Assembly (NCBI GenBank): GCA_012521525.1
Contig: JAAYMG010000223.1
Location: 1-6,385 of the forward strand
Reading direction: 5' to 3'
DNA: 6,385 nucleotides
Source of the DNA: Clostridiales bacterium
GTDB lineage: Bacteria > Bacillota > Clostridia > Oscillospirales > JAAYOS01
Shown: positions 1-6,385 of the stretch, in pieces
Position numbering within the stretch: the first letter of the stretch is position 1
Layout of the letters: each line of letters begins with the position of its first letter
Made by a program: the position numbers and the translations under genes
Notes under the pieces: model-generated
The model's database searches: none
What the model was told of the DNA's origin: nothing
What the model saw: the letters and a program-made list of their open reading frames with translations, nothing else

Positions 1-362
1 ACTCCCCACCTCGCAAGGTCATTGGCGCCGCGGATCGTCCCGTGCCCGCCGATCGCTATGATCCCGTCGATACCGAGATACTTGCAGGTCTTGACGGCGC
101 GCTGTATCCCGTCATCGGTCATGAACTCGGGGCACCTTGCGGTGTACAGTATGGTCCCCCCGCGGGTCACAAGCCCGTTGACGCTTTTATCGTCCAGAGG
201 GGTGACATCACCGTTTATAAGTCCGCTATAACCCCTTCTTATCCCTATGCATTCGATACCCATATATATGCAGCTCCGGACAACGGCGCGGATCGCAGCA
301 TTCATTCCCGGAGCATCTCCACCGCTGGTGAGTATGCCAAGGCGTTTGATTTTCTTTTCCAT
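1..362 (-). CDS. pfkA: 6-phosphofructokinase, N-terminal 120 residues (3' end outside window)
   Basis: This enzyme phosphorylates fructose 6-phosphate to fructose 1,6-bisphosphate in the cytosol, the committed step of glycolysis. The fragment shows the family landmarks in order: the nucleotide-binding loop TSGGDAPGMNAAIR (residues 12-25), Arg25 and Arg29 matching the allosteric arginines 21 and 25 of the E. coli enzyme, and RGGTILYTARCPEF (67-80), nearly as in Bacillus PFK. Next comes IGGHGTIRGA (104-113). The residue after that motif's third position is Gly108, the ATP-type choice; PPi-dependent enzymes carry Asp there. Oddly, the motif normally reads GGDG, with the Asp (E. coli Asp103) holding Mg-ATP, but here residue 107 is His (codon CAC). 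The catalytic TIDND segment lies beyond the window. The ATG at 362 has a good AGGAG site and fits the family start. Family usual length is about 320 residues. Identity is secure; activity is uncertain because of His107. Confidence 0.93.
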   Translation of the reverse strand, partial: MEKKIKRLGILTSGGDAPGMNAAIRAVVRSCIYMGIECIGIRRGYSGLINGDVTPLDDKSVNGLVTRGGTILYTARCPEFMTDDGIQRAVKTCKYLGIDGIIAIGGHGTIRGANDLARWG

Positions 363-368
363 AAAAAG

Positions 369-373
369 CTCCT
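369..373 (-). promoter_or_regulatory. Ribosome binding site of pfkA
   Basis: AGGAG on the minus strand lies six bases upstream of the ATG at 362. This is a standard Shine-Dalgarno core and spacing, and it supports the chosen pfkA start. Confidence 0.8.
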
Positions 374-411
374 ATCCCAAAAATACGATAAAATATATAA
401 TTTTCAATGCA

Positions 412-438
412 AATATACTGCACGTTATTATCTGTCAA
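412..438 (-). promoter_or_regulatory. Possible second, weaker promoter for pfkA
   Basis: A perfect -35 hexamer TTGACA (438-433) is followed 15 bases later by TATATT (417-412). The spacer is shorter than the preferred 17, and at 17 bases the hexamer would be the poor TATTTG. It lies just downstream of the better promoter at 441-469 and may be chance in AT-rich DNA. Confidence 0.25.
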
Positions 439-440
439 TT

Positions 441-469
441 ATTATAACAGGTACAAACCGCGCAGTAAA
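441..469 (-). promoter_or_regulatory. Sigma-A type promoter with extended -10, driving pfkA
   Basis: Reading the minus strand, TTTACT (469-464, four of six matches to TTGACA) is separated by exactly 17 bases from a perfect TATAAT (446-441). A TG one base before the -10 (TGTTATAAT) gives an extended -10 element. Transcription would start near 434, leaving a leader of about 70 bases before the pfkA ATG. It sits in the only sizeable AT-rich gap in the window, directly upstream of a gene start. This suggests pfkA has its own transcript in addition to any read-through from dnaE. It is predicted from sequence only. Confidence 0.6.
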
Positions 470-486
470 TAAAGTTTTTTGTCATT

Positions 487-3400
487 TTACTGCTTTAAAA
501 CAACATTTTCAGCACCCAAAAGCTCTTTCAGCCTGTTGATGAGCCGGGGATCCGGGTCGATCCGGCAGCCCTCCCTGCTGCCGGTATCGGCATAGTAAAG
601 TATCACCGGGACTGCTCCGGGGAACATGGACAGCATCGGCTTAACTTTTGAAGTCACCCTGTCCGCTTTTCCTGGCAGCTTGATATATACCTTCATTTTG
701 CCGTCTTCCGGGGCATTCGCCTGTTTATTATTGGCTTTCATATTCAGGTCGGTTATGGGCCTTATGCTGTCGCAAAGGATCTGGGGATCCCGGTCCTCCC
801 TGTATGACAACCTGCCGCTGACCAGGACACCGGCATCCTCTTTCAGGTAGATGCTGCACCTCTCGAGAGTTTTCGGAAATACAAGGATCTCAATGGCACC
901 GGTTTCGTCTTCAAGCTCCACGTATGCCATGACACTGTCTGCCTTGGTCGTCTTCATACGGACTTTTGTTATCATGCCCGCAACGTCGATTGGCTGGTTG
1001 TCCTCAAACCCGTTTTCCTCCTCGCCCGAAACGATACGTCCGATCTGGGCGGTATGTATCAAACGAAGGATATCCCTGTATTCATCCATGGGATGCCCGC
1101 TGAGATATAAGCCCGTTACCTCTTTTTCATAGCCGATGAGGACCTTCTTCGGGAACTCGTCTATGTCCGGCAGAGGGATCTCCTGCATCGGTGTCTCGTC
1201 GACCATTGAGAAGATATCGAGCTGTCCCTCAAGATTTTTCTGTTTGGAATGCGCTATGTTGTCCAGGATCAGTCCGCTGACCTGCAGCAATGCACTCCTC
1301 TTCCCAAAGGAGTCAAATGCACCGCATTTTATGAGGCTCTCCAGCGCCCTCCTGTTCAGGTCCCTGTTGAACATGCGCTCGCAGAAGTTTTGGAGCGAAG
1401 TGAATCGCCCGTTGTTCGTGCGCTCCTGGACTACCTCCTGGATGAATCTCCTTCCGATGTTCTTGACGGCCACAAGTCCGAACCTGATCGTTTCACCGAC
1501 GACGGTAAAGCCCCCCTCGGACTCGTTGATGTCGGGCGGAAGCACCCTGATGCCCATTTTCCGGCACTCCGCGATATACTCGGCAACCTTGGTCGTTGAG
1601 TCAAGGACAGAGGTCAGAAGCGCGGCCATAAATTCATGGGGATAGTGGCACTTCAAATATGCCGTCTGGAACGAGACAACTGCATATGCCGCCGCATGCG
1701 CCTTGTTAAAAGCGTAGTTGGCGAAATCTAGGATCTCGTCGAACAGACTGCTCGCTATCTCTTCGCTGACGCCGTTGGCGGCGCACCCCGGGATGTTTTC
1801 CTGGGGGTTCCCGCGGATGAAGTTTTCACGCTCCTGCTGGAGGACCTTCATGTTCTTTTTGGACATCGCACGGCGCACCACATCGGCGCGTCCCAGTGAG
1901 TATCCCGCCAGCCTGCGGAATATCTCCATGACCTGTTCCTGGTAGACGATGCAGCCGTAAGTGACCTCCAGGATGTCCTTGAGCATCGGATGTTTGTAGC
2001 TGATCGAGGAGGGATTGTGCCTTGCCTCAATGAAGCGCGGGATCGAATCCATCGGCCCCGGCCTGTACAATGCCACGACCGCGGTTATCTCTTCGAGGGA
2101 CCGCGGCTGGAGGGACGTGACGACGCTCGTCATGCCCGCGCTTTCAAGCTGGAACACGCCCTGTGTATCGCCTTCCGAAAGCATCTTGTACGTATCCGGG
2201 TCGGATATGTCGATCTTGTCTATGTCAAAGGACGGGTCTTTCCGCTTCACCATTTTGGCGGCTTCATCAATGACGGTAAGGTTCCGCAACCCCAGGAAAT
2301 CCATCTTCAGGAGACCCAGCTGCTCCAATGTGACCATTGTGTACTGGCATACGATCGCCTCGTCATTCCTTGCGAGCGGTACATAGTCGGATACCGGCTC
2401 CTGGGTTATCACGACTCCCGCGGCGTGGGTGGACGCATGGCGGGGCATCCCTTCCAGCGCCTTTGCCGTATCGATGAGGTTCCTGATCCTTGCGTCGTCA
2501 TTGTAAAGGTCACGCAGGGGCTTTGACACCCTCAGGGCTTCGTCGAGGGTCATCCCCAGCTGGAAGGGCACCAGTTTTGCCACCGTGTCCGCTTCGGCAT
2601 AGGGGATATTCAGGACCCGGGCAACGTCCCTGATGGCTCCTCTTGCCGCCATGGTTCCGAAAGTGACTATCTGCGCTACATGGTCCGCTCCATATTTGTC
2701 GACCACATAGTCTATGACTTCCTGTCTCCTGTTGGGACAGAAATCTATGTCGAAGTCGGGCATGCTTATACGCTCAGGATTGAGGAACCGCTCAAAATAC
2801 AGCGAGTACTTTATGGGGTCTATGTTGGTTATCTGCAGGCAATACGCTGCCATGCTTCCGGCTCCGGATCCCCTTCCGGGTCCTACCGGTATGCCTTTCG
2901 AGCGGGCATAGGCAATAAAATCGCTTACGATCAGGAAATAGTCTACAAATCCCATATCCCTGATCGTGTTCAGCTCATACATCAACCTGTCCATATATCC
3001 GTCGGGATCGTCGGGATATCTCATGTTGTAGCCTTCGATACACAGCTTTTTGAGGTACTCGAAAGCGTCATTTTCTCCGTCGGGCAGTTTGAACTTGGGC
3101 AGGTGGTACTTGCCGAATTCGAAGTCAAAGCTGCACATTTCCGCGATCTTCAGAGTATTCTCAATGGCTCCCTCATAGGCGGAAAACAGTGCGGCCATTT
3201 CATCCCCGGTCTTGAGATAGAACTGGTCGCCTTCGAATCTCATCCTGTCTTCGCTGTCTATGGCCTTGCCAGTCTGTATGCAAAGCAGAACGTCCTGTAT
3301 CACCGCATCTTCCCTGCGCAGATAGTGGACGTCATTTGTCGCCACGAGCGGGATCCCCGTTTCGCGGTGGATCCTCAAGATGCCCCGGTTGACCGCTTTT

Positions 3401-3948
3401 TGCTCCTCCATGCCGTGGTCCTGGAGCTCCAGGTAGAAGTTGCCCTCTCCGAATATCTCCAGGTATCTCAAAGCGGTCGACTTTGCGCCTTCGTAGTCAC
3501 CTTGGAGCAATTTGGCCGGGATCTCTCCCGCGAGGCATGCCGAAAGGCATATCAGGCCTTCCGAATGTTCTTCAAGAAGCTGCTCGTCTATGCGAGGCCT
3601 TCCGTAAAAGCCGTCGACAAACCCCGCGCTGACAAGCTTTATCAGGTTCCTGTAACCGACTTTGTCTTTGCACAACAGGACAAGATGCCCGGACTCGGAG
3701 TCCAGTTGGTGCACCTTGTCAAAACGGGAGCGCGGCGCTTTATAGACCTCGCACCCTATTATCGGCTTTATGCCGGCTGCCTTGCATGCCTTATAAAAGT
3801 CGACCACGCCATACATGACTCCGTGATCGGTGATCGCCAGAGCTTTCTGTCCCAGTTCTGCCGCATACGCGGCAAGCTGCTCAATACGGCAGGCTCCGTC
3901 AAGAAGGCTGTATTCACTATGGACATGCAAGTGGACAAAGTCAGTCAT
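487..3948 (-). CDS. dnaE: DNA polymerase III alpha subunit, DnaE family
   Basis: This is a C-family replicative DNA polymerase that copies the chromosome together with the sliding clamp. At 1153 residues it is close to E. coli DnaE (1160). The N-terminal PHP domain (about 1-270) keeps a full-looking metal site: His6 and His8 (HLHVH), Asp41-His42, Glu67, His88, Cys138, Asp206 and His208. The palm has GRGSGAGS (358-365), PDFDIDF with catalytic Asp398 and Asp400, and KMDFLGL with the third Asp550. The fingers region includes YRPGPMDSIPRF (628-639) and FNKAHAAAYA (747-756). QLDIF (909-913) matches the beta-clamp binding motif at the E. coli position. An OB fold (about 985-1065) and a short C-terminal domain follow. 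I chose ATG 3948 because MTDFVHLHVHSEYS is the family start; an in-frame ATG at 3981 would add 11 unconserved residues. It overlaps whiA by 8 bases. Clostridia usually also carry PolC, so this may be the second polymerase. Confidence 0.97.
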   Translation of the reverse strand: MTDFVHLHVHSEYSLLDGACRIEQLAAYAAELGQKALAITDHGVMYGVVDFYKACKAAGIKPIIGCEVYKAPRSRFDKVHQLDSESGHLVLLCKDKVGYRNLIKLVSAGFVDGFYGRPRIDEQLLEEHSEGLICLSACLAGEIPAKLLQGDYEGAKSTALRYLEIFGEGNFYLELQDHGMEEQKAVNRGILRIHRETGIPLVATNDVHYLRREDAVIQDVLLCIQTGKAIDSEDRMRFEGDQFYLKTGDEMAALFSAYEGAIENTLKIAEMCSFDFEFGKYHLPKFKLPDGENDAFEYLKKLCIEGYNMRYPDDPDGYMDRLMYELNTIRDMGFVDYFLIVSDFIAYARSKGIPVGPGRGSGAGSMAAYCLQITNIDPIKYSLYFERFLNPERISMPDFDIDFCPNRRQEVIDYVVDKYGADHVAQIVTFGTMAARGAIRDVARVLNIPYAEADTVAKLVPFQLGMTLDEALRVSKPLRDLYNDDARIRNLIDTAKALEGMPRHASTHAAGVVITQEPVSDYVPLARNDEAIVCQYTMVTLEQLGLLKMDFLGLRNLTVIDEAAKMVKRKDPSFDIDKIDISDPDTYKMLSEGDTQGVFQLESAGMTSVVTSLQPRSLEEITAVVALYRPGPMDSIPRFIEARHNPSSISYKHPMLKDILEVTYGCIVYQEQVMEIFRRLAGYSLGRADVVRRAMSKKNMKVLQQERENFIRGNPQENIPGCAANGVSEEIASSLFDEILDFANYAFNKAHAAAYAVVSFQTAYLKCHYPHEFMAALLTSVLDSTTKVAEYIAECRKMGIRVLPPDINESEGGFTVVGETIRFGLVAVKNIGRRFIQEVVQERTNNGRFTSLQNFCERMFNRDLNRRALESLIKCGAFDSFGKRSALLQVSGLILDNIAHSKQKNLEGQLDIFSMVDETPMQEIPLPDIDEFPKKVLIGYEKEVTGLYLSGHPMDEYRDILRLIHTAQIGRIVSGEEENGFEDNQPIDVAGMITKVRMKTTKADSVMAYVELEDETGAIEILVFPKTLERCSIYLKEDAGVLVSGRLSYREDRDPQILCDSIRPITDLNMKANNKQANAPEDGKMKVYIKLPGKADRVTSKVKPMLSMFPGAVPVILYYADTGSREGCRIDPDPRLINRLKELLGAENVVLKQ

Positions 3949-4879
3949 ACAAACTACCCCGCTTGTCAAACCCATCTTCATGTTCCGTTTCCGCCAGTTC
4001 GACCAGCCGGTTGAGACGGTGATTGAGTCCCGACCTGCTTACCTTCAAAGGCGACAACGTTACCAGTTCCCCCAATGTCGCGTCAGGATATTTCAGCCTC
4101 AGCTCCGCCGACTGGCGAAGCTTGTCCGGCAGGTTCTCAAACCGGCCGCTTTCTTTCAGCTTGCGAATAGATTCTATCTGCCGTTGGGCAGCGTCCACCG
4201 TCTTTGAGAGGTTGGCTGGTTCGCAATTGACGCGCCTGTTTATATGGTTTCTGAGTTCCTTTTCGACCTTCGCTTCCATGACCTTGATCGCCGAAGAGGG
4301 CGCCCCGCTCTTCGTCAGGAAATCCTCGACAGCCTCGCTGTCCTTGAAATATATCATGTAGTTGGACTTTCTCATCGTGATCTTGGGCGAAAAGCCCATG
4401 TCAAGCAGCAGGGCCATGACTTCCCTTGACAGGTGGTAATGCCTCGTCACAAGTTCCAGGTGGTAACCCCTGTCTGGGCTCGTCACGGAACCCGCCGCCA
4501 AAAAAGCCCCTCTGATGAACGCTTCCCGGCAATGCTCCTCTTCAAGGAGCGCGGCATTCAAATGCAAAGCAAAATGCCTTGACTCGTCATACCCGTAGTA
4601 TTCCATGATCCTGTCCAGAGCGTCCTTGTCTGTCAGTACAAGGACGTCCTTTACGACCGAGCTTCCGACAGTCGTATTGTCAAACTCGGCCTGAAATACG
4701 CGTTTCAGCATGGCCTGTATCCTGGTCGAAAAAATCTCATGCTCAGTGATTATCCTTATTTCATTCTCATTAAAGGTGTTTGAGAACAGGAACACTCCGT
4801 AAAGCTCGGCAGCTGCACAACAGTTCAGCTTTACGGAAGCCCGGCACATCTCGTTTTTTACCATTGCCGAGAAAGTCAT
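3941..4879 (-). CDS. whiA: WhiA, DNA-binding regulator (LAGLIDADG-like plus HTH)
   Basis: WhiA is a conserved Gram-positive DNA-binding protein. In Streptomyces it activates sporulation-septation genes; in Bacillus subtilis (YvcL) it affects cell division and chromosome segregation. The 312 residues have the usual length. An N-terminal domain opens with MTFSAMVKNEMCR and a Cys-Cys pair (20-21). A second half of a degenerate homing-endonuclease fold is recognisable by REAFIRGAFLAAGSV (118-132) and YHLEL (139-143). The C-terminal helix-turn-helix domain (about 228-300) contains LRLKYPDATLGEL (260-272) and VSRSGLNHRL (280-289), the most conserved WhiA signature. The family is thought to have lost nuclease activity. 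The ATG at 4879 is preceded by GAGGTG with a 7-base spacer. The gene begins 12 bases after yvcK and its end overlaps dnaE, so it sits firmly in one operon. Confidence 0.97.
   Translation of the reverse strand: MTFSAMVKNEMCRASVKLNCCAAAELYGVFLFSNTFNENEIRIITEHEIFSTRIQAMLKRVFQAEFDNTTVGSSVVKDVLVLTDKDALDRIMEYYGYDESRHFALHLNAALLEEEHCREAFIRGAFLAAGSVTSPDRGYHLELVTRHYHLSREVMALLLDMGFSPKITMRKSNYMIYFKDSEAVEDFLTKSGAPSSAIKVMEAKVEKELRNHINRRVNCEPANLSKTVDAAQRQIESIRKLKESGRFENLPDKLRQSAELRLKYPDATLGELVTLSPLKVSRSGLNHRLNRLVELAETEHEDGFDKRGSLYD
3957..3960 (-). promoter_or_regulatory. Weak ribosome site of dnaE, inside whiA
   Basis: The sequence before the dnaE ATG at 3948 offers only GGGG with an 8-base spacer, a poor Shine-Dalgarno match. 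With the ATG overlapping the whiA stop region (ATGACTGA), dnaE is probably translated largely by ribosomes finishing whiA. This is inference from spacing and overlap. Confidence 0.4.
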
Positions 4880-4886
4880 TTCCCTT

Positions 4887-4892
4887 CACCTC
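4887..4892 (-). promoter_or_regulatory. Ribosome binding site of whiA overlapping yvcK stop
   Basis: GAGGTG lies 7 bases before the whiA ATG, and its first base is the last base of the yvcK TAG stop codon. This supports the whiA start and suggests coupled translation of the pair. Confidence 0.7.
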
Positions 4893-6043
4893 TAAGCGCC
4901 GGTCCCTCCCGGCTGCATATTTTCGCGCATCCAGTCCAGTATCAGGCGGTCATATCTCCCGTAAATGCCCGGCCTCGGGTTCTTCCTGGCATGGATCGCC
5001 ATAAGCTCGGCAGCCAGGACCCTGGGGTTGTGCCTTGCAAGGTTCCCGCCTTCACCGATAACATGTCGTTCTATGAGCTCTATCCCGGCGGTATAGAACT
5101 TCTCCCTGTCTATCACGGTCGGACCCGCGCCTTCCTTGTCATAATTGATGACCAGATGTTCCGCAACGGGGCCTGAATTTACCAGACATATATCAAACAG
5201 CATATCTCTTGAATGCTGGAATATGCTCTTTACATGGTCGAATGCCGTATAGCCCTCAGTCTCGCCTTCCTGCGTCATCACGTTGCAGACATAGACCTTC
5301 ACGGCCTTCGATTTTGAGATCGCATCCACCACACCTTTGACAAGCAGATTAGGGATTATGCTCGTATAGAGACTCCCGGGTCCGAGGACTATCATGTCGG
5401 CTTCACCAATCGCCTCGACGACTTCGGGTATCGGCTCGGGGTTTTCGGGCACAAGGCGTACCCGCCTGATCCGGCTCTTCTGCTGCTTCTTTACATGGAA
5501 TATCTTAGACTCGCCTGTGACTTTAGCGCCGTTTTCAAACTCCGCCTCAAGGTTGACGTCTGCCGTCGTTACGGGCAGTACGCGGCCAGTGATAGCAAGG
5601 ACGTCGCTCATCCTCTTGACTGCCTCGTCAAACGAGCCGCATATCCTGCACAGGGCCGCCAGAAAGAGATTGCCGAAGCTCTGGCCCGAAAGGCTCCCTT
5701 CCGTGAAACGGTAGGAGATGACCTGCGACATGAGCGGTTCAACATTTGCAAGCGCCATGATGCAATTTCGTATGTCTCCGGGAGGCAGTATCCCCATTTC
5801 GCTTCTGAGGATGCCGGAACCGCCGCCGTCGTCGGATACAGCTACGATCGCAGTAATATTTTCCGTACATTCCTTCAGCCCTTTCAGGAGAGTTGAAAGA
5901 CCCGTGCCGCCGCCGATGGCGACTACCTTGGGTCCGACGATCCGTGCGGACTCTATGTCGCCCAGCTTGTATTCCCCCGGCCTGTACAGGATTATATCCT
6001 CAGGTTCCTCGTCTATATTTCTGACAAATTTATTGTTTTCCAT
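4892..6043 (-). CDS. yvcK: YvcK/GlmR-type gluconeogenesis and cell-envelope factor (CofD-like fold)
   Basis: YvcK proteins are cytosolic, bind UDP-sugars (UDP-GlcNAc in Bacillus) and are needed on gluconeogenic carbon sources, directing carbon into cell-wall precursors. They resemble CofD, but no transferase reaction is established. Motifs in order are GGGTGLSTLLKGLK (44-57), DDGGGSG (71-77), PPGDIRNC (87-94), GQSFGNLFLAAL (120-131), GPGSLYTSIIPNLLV (221-235), CNVMTQEGETEGY (253-265) and RHNPRVLAAEL (337-347). The 383 residues exceed the roughly 317 of B. subtilis YvcK, partly because about 35 extra charged residues precede the first motif; they show no membrane segment. I start at ATG 6043; a TTG immediately before it (6046) is less likely. 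GGCGGG five bases upstream could serve as ribosome site. It lies between rapZ and whiA, the conserved order. Confidence 0.96.
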   Translation of the reverse strand: MENNKFVRNIDEEPEDIILYRPGEYKLGDIESARIVGPKVVAIGGGTGLSTLLKGLKECTENITAIVAVSDDGGGSGILRSEMGILPPGDIRNCIMALANVEPLMSQVISYRFTEGSLSGQSFGNLFLAALCRICGSFDEAVKRMSDVLAITGRVLPVTTADVNLEAEFENGAKVTGESKIFHVKKQQKSRIRRVRLVPENPEPIPEVVEAIGEADMIVLGPGSLYTSIIPNLLVKGVVDAISKSKAVKVYVCNVMTQEGETEGYTAFDHVKSIFQHSRDMLFDICLVNSGPVAEHLVINYDKEGAGPTVIDREKFYTAGIELIERHVIGEGGNLARHNPRVLAAELMAIHARKNPRPGIYGRYDRLILDWMRENMQPGGTGA

Positions 6044-6098
6044 CAAATCCCGCCTTCACTTATGATCCCAATACCCTCCCGCAGCCATACTAAGATAG
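6044..6098. other. Short rapZ-yvcK intergenic spacer
   Basis: These 55 bases contain the purine-rich ribosome site region of yvcK (AAGGCGGG, about 6050-6057). I see no convincing promoter or terminator, which fits co-transcription of rapZ and yvcK. Confidence 0.6.
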
Positions 6099-6385
6099 TT
6101 ATTTCTGTATATCTCTATGAGAAGTCACAACATGATATCCCTGTTTTTGCAGGTAGGCGGCGACCTCTTCCGCGATCGCCGTAGATCTGTGTTTGCCTCC
6201 CGTACAGCCGATCCCAATGGTCAGGGAGCTTTTTCCCTCTTCTATGTAAGCCGGCAGAAGAAACATCAGCAGGGGATAGAGCCTTTCCAGAAACCGGTCA
6301 GTCTGCTCAAAGCGGAATACATAATCCCGCACGGGCTTATCCAGTCCTGTCAGGTCCCGGAGGTTTTCAACATAATAGGGGTTTG
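6099..6385 (-). CDS. rapZ: RapZ (YvcJ) C-terminal domain, 94 residues, 5' end outside window
   Basis: RapZ is a P-loop nucleotide-binding protein. In E. coli it senses glucosamine 6-phosphate and delivers the small RNA GlmZ to RNase E, setting GlmS levels; in B. subtilis (YvcJ) it hydrolyses nucleotides and affects competence, with no known GlmZ. Only the C-terminal part is present. It reads in frame from the window edge with NPYYVENLRDLTGLDKPVRDY (first 21 residues, matching the family's NPYY...LTG.D..V segment), then the signature GCTGGKHRS (fragment residues 59-67) and the end SHRDIQK. The Walker A region is beyond the edge. A GTG codon at 6332 is internal valine, not a start, because the conserved sequence continues upstream. 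The stop is TAA at 6101-6099. Whether it binds RNA in this organism cannot be judged here. Confidence 0.95.
   Translation of the reverse strand, partial: NPYYVENLRDLTGLDKPVRDYVFRFEQTDRFLERLYPLLMFLLPAYIEEGKSSLTIGIGCTGGKHRSTAIAEEVAAYLQKQGYHVVTSHRDIQK

Larger units (their letters stand above)
363..486. other. AT-rich intergenic gap between dnaE and pfkA
   Basis: This gap of 124 bases between the dnaE stop and the pfkA start is much richer in A and T than the flanking genes. It holds the candidate promoters and the pfkA ribosome site. I see no GC-rich hairpin followed by a T-run on the minus strand, so no intrinsic terminator for dnaE is evident and read-through into pfkA is plausible. A short imperfect inverted repeat, GTTAT ... 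ATAAC, spans the -10 of the main promoter and the TTGACA of the weaker one. Confidence 0.7.

Noticed and set aside
470..486. Minus-strand stretch AAAAAACTTTATTT after the dnaE stop as an intrinsic terminator
   Set aside because: No stable GC-rich stem precedes a T-run on the minus strand, so no terminator is called.
1990..2526. 178-codon plus-strand open frame, and other antisense frames over dnaE and yvcK
   Set aside because: These are shadows of conserved genes in moderate-GC DNA, with no family motif and no independent start context.
3949..3981. Upstream ATG (3981) as the dnaE start, adding 11 residues
   Set aside because: The extension MKMGLTSGVVC is not family-like, has no good ribosome site, and would lie deeper inside whiA. 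DnaE proteins typically begin a few residues before the HLHVH motif, as MTDF does.
2680..4014. Long open frame (444 codons) on the plus strand opposite dnaE
   Set aside because: It lies wholly antisense to strongly conserved dnaE and whiA sequence, and its translation shows no recognisable domain. It is a codon-bias shadow of the real gene.
5816..5836. YvcK motif reads DDGGGSG instead of DDGGSSG, and GQSFGN instead of GHSxGN
   Set aside because: These variants look typical of clostridial YvcK proteins rather than a lost function. I used them as a hint to the lineage, not as an anomaly.
6060..6095. CTTA ... TAAG inverted repeat in the rapZ-yvcK spacer
   Set aside because: The stem is only four bases with a long loop and no T-run, which is compatible with chance.
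1..6385. Mobile elements, CRISPR arrays, tRNA or rRNA genes, riboswitches, toxin-antitoxin or defence genes
   Set aside because: I saw no repeats, RNA-gene signatures or additional coding regions. Apart from the 124-base and 55-base gaps, the window is filled by five well-known conserved genes, so I do not claim an undescribed system.

Overview
The window is a compact, single-strand block of five protein genes, all on the minus strand. In transcription order (right to left) they are rapZ (3' end only), yvcK, whiA, dnaE and pfkA (5' end only). The order rapZ-yvcK-whiA is characteristic of Gram-positive bacteria. Having dnaE and pfkA directly after whiA, together with YvcK motifs of the clostridial type (DDGGGSG, GQSFGN), points to a Clostridia-class Firmicute. 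Base composition looks moderate, near half GC in genes, and the one real intergenic gap is clearly AT-rich. I cannot place it to genus.

Layout. Positions 6385-6099 hold the last 94 codons of RapZ. A 55-base gap leads to yvcK (6043-4892). whiA (4879-3941) follows after 12 bases, with its ribosome site overlapping the yvcK stop codon. dnaE (3948-487) starts inside the last codons of whiA, an 8-base overlap that suggests translational coupling. A 124-base AT-rich gap (363-486) has no convincing terminator but contains a strong candidate promoter (extended -10) for pfkA. pfkA starts at 362 and runs off the left edge after 120 codons.

How the genes fit together. RapZ and YvcK belong to the control of amino-sugar and central carbon flow into the cell wall. 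WhiA is a DNA-binding protein tied to cell division and chromosome segregation. DnaE is a replicative polymerase alpha subunit with an intact PHP metal site and a clamp-binding motif. PfkA commits sugar to glycolysis. So the cluster groups carbon status, envelope and division control, replication and glycolysis; any functional link beyond co-expression is inference.

I see no previously undescribed system, mobile element, CRISPR array or RNA gene. The most notable oddity is in PfkA: the near-invariant Mg-binding aspartate of the GGDG motif is read as histidine (GGHGT, codon CAC at 44-42).
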